From: Clostridia bacterium
GTDB lineage: Bacteria > Bacillota > Clostridia > Christensenellales > Aristaeellaceae
DNA length: 51,636 nt
Assembly (NCBI GenBank): GCA_017541205.1
Contig: JAFXZO010000088.1
Span: forward strand, 1-51,636
Reading direction: 5' to 3'
Positions 18,038 through 25,948 of the stretch are shown here, in pieces (the first letter of the stretch is position 1; each line of letters starts with the position of its first letter). The position numbers and the translations under genes were made by a program. The notes below the pieces were generated by a model, which worked only from the letters and a program-made list of their open reading frames with translations, was not told the origin of the DNA and did not search any database.

Positions 18038-18952
18038 TCACCACAGGGAATACGGATATACGCCGTCCTTTTTCATCTGCGCGATGGCGGCCTGTACCTG
18101 GGGCATGTCCGCCTGGTAGGTGATGCCGTACCATTTTTCCGTGCAGGGCAGCACGCGCACGCGCGCCTTCCTTTCGGCAATCAGCTGATTGGGGATCAGG
18201 GGCAGGAAGTATTCGCATTTGAGCGGATTCTTGGGCAGGTTTTCCCTGAGGAAAGAAGCGAAGCGCCCTTCGATCTCGGCGAGGATATCCGGGGTGAAGC
18301 CCCAGAAATTCATGGATACCGTGGTGCCGGAGGGCAGGAAAGTATAGGTTTTCCCATCGTCTTCCGTAAAGGCGGCGCCGCCGTCGCGGGGCTCGATGCG
18401 CGTGCGCTCGATGATGCCGGAGAGATACTGGCCGCTTTCATCCATCGCGCAGACGCCGCGGGCGACATGGCCGTTTTCGGTCAGCGTATTTTCCACCTGA
18501 TAACCCACCATCGCGTATTCGTTTTCGGGGTGATCGCCCGTCAGAAACCGGTGAATGATCTTGAAGGCGTCCTTGCCGTAGAAATCGTCCGCATTGATGA
18601 CGGCGAAAGGCGCGGTGATCGCCTTCTTCGCGCAGAGGACCGCGTGCGCGGTGCCCCAGGGCTTTTCGCGGCCTTCAGGCACGGAAAAGCCTTCGGGCAG
18701 TATTTCTTTGATTTGATGGACATATTCGATTTCGGCCGCGCCGCCGATGCGCTTGCCCAGGGTATCCCGGAACAGCGCTTCGTTTTCCGGCTTCACGATC
18801 AGAATGATCTTGCCGAATCCGGCGCGAACAGCGTCAAATATGGAATAATCGATGATCCAATGGTTCTGCGCGTCCACCGGCGCCATCTGTTTGAGCCCGC
18901 CGTACCGGCTGCCAAGCCCTGCCGCCATGATGACCAATTGCGGTTGCTGCAT
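18038..18952 (-). CDS. Sugar-phosphate nucleotidyltransferase (UTP-glucose-1-phosphate type)
   Basis: 304 residues. The N-terminal NTP_transferase domain starts VIMAAGLGSRYGGLKQ, the variant of the GxGxRxxxxxxK nucleotide-binding loop seen in UDP-glucose pyrophosphorylase-like proteins; AVINADDFYGKDAF is the metal-binding Asp region. It is expected to join a sugar-1-phosphate to a nucleotide for glycan building. The exact sugar and nucleotide cannot be read. It has its own promoter and terminator. The start follows a weak GGGGG-type ribosome site. Confidence 0.85.
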   Translation of the reverse strand: MQQPQLVIMAAGLGSRYGGLKQMAPVDAQNHWIIDYSIFDAVRAGFGKIILIVKPENEALFRDTLGKRIGGAAEIEYVHQIKEILPEGFSVPEGREKPWGTAHAVLCAKKAITAPFAVINADDFYGKDAFKIIHRFLTGDHPENEYAMVGYQVENTLTENGHVARGVCAMDESGQYLSGIIERTRIEPRDGGAAFTEDDGKTYTFLPSGTTVSMNFWGFTPDILAEIEGRFASFLRENLPKNPLKCEYFLPLIPNQLIAERKARVRVLPCTEKWYGITYQADMPQVQAAIAQMKKDGVYPYSLW

Positions 18953-19009
18953 GCGAATTCCCCCTGTGTTTGTGTTGGCTTTGATAGGAGCTATGGAAGG
19001 ACCGCCCCT

Positions 19010-19038
19010 ATTATAGTCTACTTTTCACGATTTGTCCA
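19010..19038 (-). promoter_or_regulatory. Promoter of the nucleotidyltransferase gene
   Basis: Minus-strand TGGACA (19033-19038), 17 bases and TATAAT (19010-19015). The -35 element lies inside the last codons of the ABC-F gene. Confidence 0.7.
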
Positions 19039-20538
19039 CCGAAAAACAGGGTCGTCCAGCTGGAGCACCTTCGCACCGATGTTTTGCAGGAAGGCCTGAT
19101 CGTGCTCCACCAGGATCATGGTAGGCTTGAATGCCTGGATCAAGCGTTCAAGCTGCATGCGGGAGAGGACGTCGATATAGTTGAGCGGCTCATCCCAAAT
19201 ATACAAATGCGCGCGCTGGCACAGGCTCCTGGCGAGCAGCACCTTTTTCTGCTGTCCCGCGCTGTAAGCGTCCATGGGCTTTTCAAACTGATCGCGGGAG
19301 AAATTGAGCTTTCTGAGGATGGTTTTGAACTGCGTTTCATCCATGCCCTCCGCCCGGATCAGATCGCGAAGCGAGCCTTGCAGGCAAGCCTGCTGGGGAA
19401 CGAGGGAAACGATGAGACCGCTGGATAGGCGGATCTCCCCGGACAGAGGCGCGATTTCACCGGTGAGCGCTTTGATGAGGCTGGTCTTCCCGCATCCGTT
19501 CCTGCCCGTCAGGGCCAGGATATCGCCGTTATACAGGGTGAAGCGCAGATCGGAAAGCACCTTTCGATCGCCGTAGCCGATACACGCGCCGCGGCATTCC
19601 ACCAAGCGGCCCGAGGGATGTGCAAGCGGGAAGATTTTAAGATCATCGCTTAGCTCCAGGTTTTTGAGCAGGCTTTCCTTTTCCTCGATTTCCCGGTCCA
19701 TCCTCGTTTCCAGGTTCTTTCTGCGCTGCTGCATGCGCCGGGACTGCTCGCCCGCGTAAGCGCGCGCGTTCTTGGGCTTTTCATGCGAATCGGGCGATAA
19801 GCCGAACTTGCTGCTTTCCACCTTGTCCGCGAAGGACCGCGCCTGGCGCGCGGCGGCGCGAAGGGAGGATATTTCCCGCTTGAGCTTCTCATTCTGATTG
19901 ATTTCAAATTCATCCTGGCGGCGCTTGTTTTCTTCCCACGTGGAGAAATTGCCCTTCTGCACCTCGATATTCGCCCGATTGATGGACAGGACATGGTCTA
20001 CGCATCCATCCAGGAACGTCCGGTCGTGCGATACGAGGATGAATCCCTTTTTGCCGTTCAAATACCGGCTCACGATTTTCCTGCCCCGCATGTCCAGGTG
20101 GTTGGTGGGCTCGTCGATCAGGAGAAAACGGTTTTCCCGGGAAAAGAGCGCGGCAAGCAGCACCTTGGCCTGCTCTCCGCCGGAAAGGGAGGAAAACGGG
20201 CGGGACAGTGTTTCCTGCTCAACCTCCAGCTCCGCAATTTCCTTCATGAACCGCCAAATCTGCCCCTCTGCGTCCATATCCGCGGCAATTTCAAGCGGCG
20301 TTTTTTGCTGGTCATGAACAGAAAATGGGAAATAATCAAACTTTACCGGAGCGCTTACCGCGTTTCCTCCGTCCAGATCCCCACTCAATATCCTGAGCAG
20401 CGTGGTTTTGCCCCGGCCGTTGCGGCCGATAAAGCCGAGCTTCCAATCCGTGTCGATCTGGAAGGAAGCGTCGTCGAAAATAAGATCCGGGCTTCCTTCA
20501 TACCCGAATGTCAAATGCGAAATCTGTATCCTTGCCAT
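19018..20538 (-). CDS. Lsa-type ABC-F ribosomal protection protein
   Basis: 506 residues with two ABC domains and no membrane segment. Proteins of the Lsa/Vga group bind the ribosomal E site and displace lincosamide, pleuromutilin and streptogramin A antibiotics. The opening IQISHLTFGYEG and WKLGFIGRNGRGKTTLLRIL (Walker A with Arg at the fifth position) are typical of Lsa. The first signature is FSSLSGGEQAKVLLAALF; the second ABC has GRNGCGKTS and YSAGQQKKVLLARSL. A charged coiled linker of about 90 residues lies between them. The start at 20538 follows GGAGGT at 8 bases. A 215-base leader with a tiny reading frame and hairpins precedes it, suggesting antibiotic-induced attenuation. Confidence 0.88.
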   Translation of the reverse strand: MARIQISHLTFGYEGSPDLIFDDASFQIDTDWKLGFIGRNGRGKTTLLRILSGDLDGGNAVSAPVKFDYFPFSVHDQQKTPLEIAADMDAEGQIWRFMKEIAELEVEQETLSRPFSSLSGGEQAKVLLAALFSRENRFLLIDEPTNHLDMRGRKIVSRYLNGKKGFILVSHDRTFLDGCVDHVLSINRANIEVQKGNFSTWEENKRRQDEFEINQNEKLKREISSLRAAARQARSFADKVESSKFGLSPDSHEKPKNARAYAGEQSRRMQQRRKNLETRMDREIEEKESLLKNLELSDDLKIFPLAHPSGRLVECRGACIGYGDRKVLSDLRFTLYNGDILALTGRNGCGKTSLIKALTGEIAPLSGEIRLSSGLIVSLVPQQACLQGSLRDLIRAEGMDETQFKTILRKLNFSRDQFEKPMDAYSAGQQKKVLLARSLCQRAHLYIWDEPLNYIDVLSRMQLERLIQAFKPTMILVEHDQAFLQNIGAKVLQLDDPVFRWTNREK

Positions 20539-20603
20539 AAAGCAAACACCTCCGAATCCATGGATCCGCAGGCCGGCGCCGCTCTCTATCCGTTTCTTCA
20601 GCA

Positions 20604-20636
20604 CAAAAAGAAAAACGCAAAAAGACGCGCGTTTTT
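20604..20636 (-). terminator. Terminator-like hairpin in the ABC-F leader
   Basis: On the minus strand AAAAACGC (20629-20636), a 10-base loop and GCGTTTTT (20611-20618) form an 8-bp stem running into TTTTTCTTTTTG. It lies about 65 bases before the ABC-F start and 80 bases after the three-codon reading frame, as expected of an attenuator. An 8-bp complementary pair, GCAGGCCG (20637-20644) and CGGCCTGC (20568-20575), encloses it. Confidence 0.5.
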
Positions 20637-20716
20637 CGGCCTGCCAGGGTATCAAAACAAAGCGGGAGAACCCCGGATGCTTTTCCCCTTTTGTCTTTCT
20701 CAGACGGCAGCACCGA

Positions 20717-20728
20717 TTACTTGCGCAT
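20717..20728 (-). CDS. Three-codon leader reading frame (Met-Arg-Lys) upstream of ABC-F
   Basis: ATG CGC AAG TAA, preceded by AGAGGTGGAAGG, starts about 25 bases into the transcript predicted from the promoter at 20760-20788. Leader frames of a few codons control ABC-F resistance genes in other Firmicutes by drug-induced ribosome stalling and antitermination (listerial lmo0919/vgaL and Bacillus vmlR are regulated by ribosome-mediated attenuation). The segment GGATGC around this start codon (20725-20730) is complementary to GCATCC at 20675-20680, so an occupying ribosome would alter leader folding. The assignment rests on position and ribosome site only. Confidence 0.5.
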   Translation of the reverse strand: MRK

Positions 20729-20759
20729 CCTTCCACCTCTTTCTTCTCTGGATGTCCCT

Positions 20760-20788
20760 ATTATACAGGCAAATTTGGAAAAAGGCAA
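20760..20788 (-). promoter_or_regulatory. Promoter of the ABC-F gene
   Basis: Minus-strand TTGCCT (20783-20788), 17 bases and a perfect TATAAT (20760-20765). The transcript would begin near 20753 and carry a leader of about 215 bases. Confidence 0.75.
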
Positions 20789-20799
20789 GGTCAAAATAC

Positions 20800-20831
20800 A
20801 AAAAAGGAGGCAGACACAAGGCGCTGCCTCC
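20800..20831 (-). terminator. Intrinsic terminator of the secreted-protein pair
   Basis: Minus-strand GGAGGCAG (20824-20831), a 10-base loop, CTGCCTCC (20806-20813) and a run of T. It lies 12 bases past the stop at 20843 and directly upstream of the ABC-F promoter, insulating the two units. Confidence 0.9.
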
Positions 20832-20842
20832 CGCAACACGGT

Positions 20843-22372
20843 TCAGGGCGCTACCGTCGCAAGGGGGATCATGTTCCCAAGGCCGCTGGCCTGGGTCAGG
20901 AGGGTGGCAAAGTTGGTGATCTTGCCGATCCAGCTTTGCAGCAGGGCATTGCGGGCATCCTGCGTCATCAGGTCCAGGCGTACGGCGCCGGTCAGGCTGG
21001 AAGGCGCGGTGTACGCGAAGGGCGATGCCGTTACGCTCTCCAGGGTCGCGGTGATGGCGGAATCGGTATCCATATCGCGCCAGGTGAGGGAACCGTTGAG
21101 ATGGGTCGGGGCGCGCGGGGAGCTTTTGGAGCTGAAGTTCAATTCCAGAGAGAGCGCCTGTACGGGGAATTCGCCTTCGGTAATGGGCCGGATCAGGAGG
21201 GAGGCGCGCATGGTGCGGGTGAAAAGATCGGTCGAAATGTCATATCCTTCTTCGCCGGGATCCCAGGAAAGGTTGAAGCTGAACGCGACGCGCTTTTGCT
21301 CCGGTTCCTCATCGCTGACCACGAAACTCGTTTGATCGTTTTCGGGCACCAGCAAATTCACTTCGCCGGTATAGATCCCATCGCCGGAATCCAGGCATAG
21401 GATGGAGAAATCGGAGCCGGTATCTGATTTGCCCTGGATCTCGTACTGTTTTCCATCCTCCCGCGCGGCGGCGGAAATGAACAGCGTTTGGATCTTGCTG
21501 TCCTTCGTGAAGGGCAGGGAAATGCTTTCCAGCAGGGAATTGCCCTTGGCGTCATAGCGGCGCACCAGCTCCACCTGGCCGTCCAGCTGCAATTGATCGA
21601 TCATGGCGAAGAAGGTATCCCGCATGGAGGGCTGCAGATAGGCTGCGGCTTCCTGGGCGGATACCACTTCGCGGAGCATGGTCAAAAGCTCGCCGTCGTT
21701 ATAGATATCATACAGCAGCTGCTTGATTTCCTGCTTGACCGACGCGGCGGGAATGGTGAAAGCGATCTGGGTATAGGAAACGCCGTCTTCCTTGCCGATG
21801 GAATAGGAAGCGAAGCTGTTCAGCCACAGCTCCAGCGAGGCTTCGTACAATTCGAGCTTAGGCGCGGCTTTTTGCTTCCATTCGTCGGACGCGCCGTTTA
21901 CCGCCAGGAGCATCCTCCACACGGGCGGCCAATCGTTTTCGCCCTGGATGTAGGACTGCATGAGCCGCGTCCAATCCCAATCCCGGGCAGCGGTGTAATA
22001 GGTGTTGTCGCCGCCAAGCAGCGTGCTGCTGACCGCCACCAGCTTTTCATCGTACATCACGGTCGTTTTGGCGTTTTCCTTATCATCCAGCAGGAGCGTG
22101 ACCGTCGCCTGGCCTTCGTCGCCGACGCGGCTTGCCGTATGGCTGAGCGAAAGCTTCAGCCTGGGCGCCAGGATCTTCAGGATGACCCAGGTCGTATCAT
22201 CGATGGCCGCGCTGCCGTCCCCTTCCGCAGAAAAGGTGATCGTTCCGCGGTAGGCGGATTCCACAAAGGCCTGCTGATAAAACTTCTCTTCGATGGTATA
22301 GCTTTCCGCCAGGGCGGAAACAGCGGTCAGCGCCATCAGGCCGGCCAGCAAAAGCGCCGCGATTTTTTTCAT
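20843..22372 (-). CDS. Secreted protein of unknown function (distal gene of pair)
   Basis: 509 residues. A standard signal peptide MKKIAALLLAGLMALTAVSA is cleaved near ALA-ES, and there is no lipobox or cell-wall anchor. The rest is soluble, rich in beta strands with alternating polar residues, and resembles lipid- or ligand-carrying beta folds only in general appearance; I recognise no family. Repeated phrases such as GEGYD-type strands and the central helix TMLREVVSAQEAAAYLQ are visible. The ATG at 22372 follows AGGAGG. It lies 47 bases downstream of a second secreted protein of similar size and layout, so the two are one transcript ended by a strong terminator. Confidence 0.7.
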   Translation of the reverse strand: MKKIAALLLAGLMALTAVSALAESYTIEEKFYQQAFVESAYRGTITFSAEGDGSAAIDDTTWVILKILAPRLKLSLSHTASRVGDEGQATVTLLLDDKENAKTTVMYDEKLVAVSSTLLGGDNTYYTAARDWDWTRLMQSYIQGENDWPPVWRMLLAVNGASDEWKQKAAPKLELYEASLELWLNSFASYSIGKEDGVSYTQIAFTIPAASVKQEIKQLLYDIYNDGELLTMLREVVSAQEAAAYLQPSMRDTFFAMIDQLQLDGQVELVRRYDAKGNSLLESISLPFTKDSKIQTLFISAAAREDGKQYEIQGKSDTGSDFSILCLDSGDGIYTGEVNLLVPENDQTSFVVSDEEPEQKRVAFSFNLSWDPGEEGYDISTDLFTRTMRASLLIRPITEGEFPVQALSLELNFSSKSSPRAPTHLNGSLTWRDMDTDSAITATLESVTASPFAYTAPSSLTGAVRLDLMTQDARNALLQSWIGKITNFATLLTQASGLGNMIPLATVAP

Positions 22373-22419
22373 GCCAATGATCCTCCTATTGCGTTGATAC
22401 CGGATATGCGATCGCCGGA

Positions 22420-23814
22420 TCAGGAATCCCCGTTCATCCATTCATCCGTGCGCAGATCGTGCAATAAATGGGTACGTTCGTTTTCCTCAAGGCCGCTGAA
22501 CAGATCGGCGAGCAGGGAAGCAAGGGGAGACAGCTCCTCGATCGCCGCTTCCCGGATGCGCTGGGCCGTTTCGCCGCGCAGGTCCTTCGCGCCGGAAATG
22601 GGCTTTGCCTCCGGCGCGCCGGCGGTCAGAAGCAGCCGGGCAGTTCCCTTCAGCGTAACCGCGTTCCCCGTCTTCCTTTGCAGCTTGATGTCCCCCTTAA
22701 GCCCATCGTCCGTAAACGTCAGATCCGGCTGGATGGTCCAGGCGGTTTTCTCCTTGTTTTCCGTCATGGTAATGGAAAGTTTGCCGGTCCATTTTTCGCT
22801 TTCGTCCGTCACCTGGTTTTTGAGGGTGGCTTCCAGCTCTCCGGAAACGCTGATGCTGTCAAGCTTTCGGGTGTAGGAGCCTTCCAGGGCCAGGGTATGC
22901 AGCCCGTTCTTTTCGGACAGCTGCGCGGCCAGGTTTGCTTTCCAGGTGTTTTTCCCGCTCACGGCGGGCAGGGAGAGGGAAATGTAGCCGCCCTTGTTCG
23001 GCGTCCAGCCGCCAAAGAGCGTTATCTTGCGTTCGTCGCCATCCTTTTCGGCCTGGCCGGTGAACTGCATGCCCATATCGCCGTTTTCCTTATCCAGGAA
23101 GCGCTTGAAGCGGCATTCCCCGGTAAAGGTGACGGAACGAAGCAGGGGCTCGACCCTGGCATACAGATAGGGCTGATCGGAAAGGACGGTTTTGATGGCG
23201 GGCAGGATGATCCCGAGCAGGTCCGGCCAGGCGCCGTTCATTTGTTCGGCCGAAAGCAGATAGTTTTCGTAGGAAGTGGAGGCGGAAGCGTTCTTGATGG
23301 AGGTGCGGTCCGGCACCGCTTTGGGATCGACGATCGTTTGCAGATGATCGTACAGCGCGCTCGCGATCTGGGCGTAGGCGGCGGGCAGGCGGGAAAGGTT
23401 CGTGAGCGCCCAGTTATCATCGGAGAGCAGGGAAAGCATGTCCCCCGTATTATCGTCCGTCAGATACGCGGCATTGGAGGGGCCGAAAGATGTGAGCGTT
23501 AAACCCTGCTGCTGCCGCTGGCTGATGGAAAAGACGCTCTCGCCGTCCATCGAAAGATCCATCAGGGATGAATCGCCAGTGCCAACGAGGAACGACGCCC
23601 TATCGAGCCATTCATTGACCCTTTGCAGCGAGCTTTCGCTCAGCGGCGTCAGGCTTTCCAGCTGAAACGAGAGCTGCGCCGTCATGCCGTCCCTTGCTTC
23701 CAGGGCGGTATACCGCGGCGAAAAATCAGCCAGCGCGCCCGCGCAGGAAAAAAGGATTGTTCCAGCGCACAGCAAGGCCAGGACCCGCTTCCAAATGCCA
23801 GGCATCCATGCCAT
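22420..23814 (-). CDS. Secreted protein of unknown function (proximal gene of pair)
   Basis: 464 residues. The N terminus has a basic start (IWKR), a hydrophobic core and a probable Sec cleavage after GALA. A Cys in LFSC is a poor lipobox. The body alternates beta strands of the pattern KWTGKLSITMTENKEKTAW and LKGDIKLQRKTGNAV with helices, as in its downstream neighbour. Both proteins carry helix-rich middles ending in a loss of charge, hinting at a shared ancestry that I cannot confirm. The ATG at 23814 follows GGGAAAGGAA; the open frame to 23946 lacks a ribosome site. First gene of the pair; function unknown. Confidence 0.7.
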   Translation of the reverse strand: MAWMPGIWKRVLALLCAGTILFSCAGALADFSPRYTALEARDGMTAQLSFQLESLTPLSESSLQRVNEWLDRASFLVGTGDSSLMDLSMDGESVFSISQRQQQGLTLTSFGPSNAAYLTDDNTGDMLSLLSDDNWALTNLSRLPAAYAQIASALYDHLQTIVDPKAVPDRTSIKNASASTSYENYLLSAEQMNGAWPDLLGIILPAIKTVLSDQPYLYARVEPLLRSVTFTGECRFKRFLDKENGDMGMQFTGQAEKDGDERKITLFGGWTPNKGGYISLSLPAVSGKNTWKANLAAQLSEKNGLHTLALEGSYTRKLDSISVSGELEATLKNQVTDESEKWTGKLSITMTENKEKTAWTIQPDLTFTDDGLKGDIKLQRKTGNAVTLKGTARLLLTAGAPEAKPISGAKDLRGETAQRIREAAIEELSPLASLLADLFSGLEENERTHLLHDLRTDEWMNGDS

Positions 23815-23893
23815 TTCCTTTCCCTTCCCTTCATTAGAACGATAGAACCTATGGATTTCTTGCAGGAATTCAGGAACATTTTCCAACAAATCC

Positions 23894-23922
23894 ATTATAA
23901 CGCAAGTTTTGCAAAATGAAAA
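23894..23922 (-). promoter_or_regulatory. Promoter of the secreted-protein pair
   Basis: Minus-strand TATAAT (23894-23899) with TTTTCA (23917-23922) at 17 bases. The -10 is perfect, the -35 moderate. The leader would be about 73 bases. Confidence 0.55.
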
Positions 23923-23991
23923 GGGTGGGAAGGGATGGATTTTCAAAGATTTTCAAAGAAATTGAAACACTTTTGTTATTTTCAAACCGGA

Positions 23992-24020
23992 TTGACCTGG
24001 AGAGGCCGATATGGTATCCT
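23992..24020 (+). promoter_or_regulatory. Promoter of the GH113-like gene
   Basis: TTGACC (23992-23997), a 17-base spacer and TATCCT (24015-24020), 39 bases before the start codon. An A/T-rich stretch lies just upstream (23940-23990). Confidence 0.6.
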
Positions 24021-24059
24021 TTATGACAGGATGAGGGGGAGGAAGGGAAAAAGGATCAC

Positions 24060-25022
24060 ATGTTTATCAAAGGGTTTACGTACGGTTATGACGGGCGGCG
24101 CGGCATGTACGGGACAGAGGAAGCGCGTCGATCCATGGAAAGAATGGCCGCCCTTGGCGGCAATTGGACGGCGCTTGCTTTCGCTGTGATGCAGGATTCC
24201 TTTTCATCCACGCTGATCCGGCCGGATTATCGCTTTACGGTAACGGACAGGGACGTGGAAACGGCGGTCCAAAGGCTGCACGGCCTGGGGCTCAAGGTTT
24301 GCATGAAGCCGATGGTCAACTGCGCGGACGGCGTATGGCGCGCGCATATCGATTTTCCGGAATGCGAATGGGGCGACCGCGACTATTGGCGGGATTGGTT
24401 CTCATCCTATACCGCTTTCCTGTGCCATTACGCGGAAATCGCCCAGGATACGGGCTGCGAAATGTTCTGCGTCGGCTGCGAAATGCTGGGCACGGAACGG
24501 AAAGAAGCATCCTGGCGCGATGCCATCCGGGAAGTGAGAAAAATCTATACGGGGCCGCTTGTATACAATACCAACCACGGCAAGGAGGCGTCCGTTCCCT
24601 GGTGGGACGCGGTGGATCTTATCGGCACCTCCGCGTATTATCGGGTGGCAAGCGTGCCAGGGGACAGCCTGGAAAACATGAAAGCGGCCTGGGACGCGCA
24701 GAAAGCCCGCCTGTCCGAGATCTCCAAAGCGCATGGCGGCAAAAAGATCCTGTTCATGGAAATCGGCTGCCGAAGCGCCCGGGGCTGCGCCATGATGCCC
24801 TATGATTTCTCTCACCGGGAATTTCCGTTCGATGAAGAAGAGCAGGCAAGGTTCTATGAATCCTGCCTGGAATCGATGTGGGAGGAAGACTGGTTCGGCG
24901 GCTTTTTCTGGTGGGATTGGGGCACGAACCTGCCCAGGATGAGGGAAAACACCGGCTTTTCCATCGCGGGGAAAAAGGCGGAGCAGGTGATCAAACGCTG
25001 GTATCAGAAACCAAGGCCCTGA
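24060..25022 (+). CDS. GH113-like glycoside hydrolase (beta-mannanase type)
   Basis: 320 residues, about the size of a bare GH113 catalytic barrel, with no signal peptide. GH113 enzymes hydrolyse beta-1,4-mannan or manno-oligosaccharides with retention. The start MFIKGFTYGYDGRRGMYGTEEARRSM is typical. The acid/base candidate is Glu141 in FCVGCEMLGTE and the nucleophile candidate is Glu234 in ILFMEIGCRS. The barrel ends in FFWWDWGTN. As a cytoplasmic enzyme it would act on imported manno-oligosaccharides. The start codon follows AAAAAGGATC. It stands alone between its promoter and the next promoter at 25094. Confidence 0.85.
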   Translation: MFIKGFTYGYDGRRGMYGTEEARRSMERMAALGGNWTALAFAVMQDSFSSTLIRPDYRFTVTDRDVETAVQRLHGLGLKVCMKPMVNCADGVWRAHIDFPECEWGDRDYWRDWFSSYTAFLCHYAEIAQDTGCEMFCVGCEMLGTERKEASWRDAIREVRKIYTGPLVYNTNHGKEASVPWWDAVDLIGTSAYYRVASVPGDSLENMKAAWDAQKARLSEISKAHGGKKILFMEIGCRSARGCAMMPYDFSHREFPFDEEEQARFYESCLESMWEEDWFGGFFWWDWGTNLPRMRENTGFSIAGKKAEQVIKRWYQKPRP

Positions 25023-25093
25023 TCTGCAAACAGCCGGCGAAGCTTGCGCCGCCGCGATAAAACGTCAAAATCGTGTCAGAGCGCCCGGAAACA

Positions 25094-25123
25094 TTGACGT
25101 ATCCGCGAATAAAGTGCTACAAT
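25094..25123 (+). promoter_or_regulatory. Promoter of the membrane-anchored binding-like gene
   Basis: TTGACG (25094-25099), 18 bases and TACAAT (25118-25123). It starts a transcript of one gene that ends at the terminator at 25884-25918. Confidence 0.65.
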
Positions 25124-25176
25124 AAAAAATGTAAGCGGCGTATCGCTTTTATTTTTCTTAAAGGAGCATACCTTTC

Positions 25177-25863
25177 ATGCGTTTGAATACCCCCATCAAC
25201 CAGGAAACGGTTAAAAACCATCTCACATACAGCTTTTGGAAATATGCGCTGATGGGTATTTGCGTGGTCTTGGGCTGGAGCCTGATCTATACGGTGACGG
25301 CCTATCGTTCGCCGCAGAATAAACGCGTGGATGTGTATATCCAGTCCTCCACCTCCACCAGCGACGTGGTGGACGCGTTTTTGGAGCCGATCTGGAAATC
25401 CACCGTGCCGGAAATGGAAACCGTTTCCTCCGTTATCCTGATGCCGACGGACGATTATACCACGTCCATGCAGCTGATGGCTTACATGGCCGCCGGCGAG
25501 GCCGATATCTATTTTTTGAACGAGCAAACGTTTAAGTCCTACGCGGCCAACGGGGGCTTCCTGGAATTGGAGGACCTGGTGGAGGACGGAACGCTTCAGG
25601 TCAGTGATGTTGATTTGACCAAAGGCTATGTGACCTTCGTTGAAGATTACGACGACAATGGAAAGCCCACCGCCACCTCGCTCCATCTGTACGGTATCCC
25701 GCTGGACAGCTTCTACGGCTATATGGGCGGCATGCTGCTGGACAACCGCTCGATGTTCGCGGTCATCACGGTGAATAACCAAAATGACGAAAACGTGATC
25801 CCCTTCTTCAACGCCTTGCTCCAGGCGGGCCGCGGCGAGAAAGAGGATTGGATCACCGAATAA
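25177..25863 (+). CDS. Membrane-anchored protein resembling part of a solute-binding protein
   Basis: 228 residues: a cytoplasmic N terminus, one membrane helix at about residues 23-42 (YALMGICVVLGWSLIYTVTA) and an extracytoplasmic domain. The segment VILMPTDDYTTSMQLMAYMAAGEADIYFLNEQTFKSY looks like lobe I of a sugar ABC binding protein (the stretch in which the helper loop GEADIYF sits). Only about 180 residues follow the membrane helix, half the size of a complete binding protein. It has no ABC permease or ATPase nearby. The start follows AAAGGAG at 9 bases. A role in sensing or substrate presentation is possible but unproved. Confidence 0.6.
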   Translation: MRLNTPINQETVKNHLTYSFWKYALMGICVVLGWSLIYTVTAYRSPQNKRVDVYIQSSTSTSDVVDAFLEPIWKSTVPEMETVSSVILMPTDDYTTSMQLMAYMAAGEADIYFLNEQTFKSYAANGGFLELEDLVEDGTLQVSDVDLTKGYVTFVEDYDDNGKPTATSLHLYGIPLDSFYGYMGGMLLDNRSMFAVITVNNQNDENVIPFFNALLQAGRGEKEDWITE

Positions 25864-25883
25864 TATCCATCGCAAAAAGTAAG

Positions 25884-25918
25884 CAGGAAGGAAGCACAAA
25901 CGCTCCTTCCTGTTTTTT
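25884..25918 (+). terminator. Intrinsic terminator
   Basis: CAGGAAGGA (25884-25892), an 11-base loop, TCCTTCCTG (25904-25912) and TTTTTT. It lies 21 bases after the stop at 25863. Confidence 0.95.
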
Positions 25919-25948
25919 GACGGCAAGAAATGGGGCCGCCTTACGCCC

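Noticed and set aside
20568-20644. 8-bp pairing GCAGGCCG/CGGCCTGC as an antiterminator
   Set aside because: It encloses the terminator hairpin rather than competing with it, so it cannot by itself be the alternative fold.
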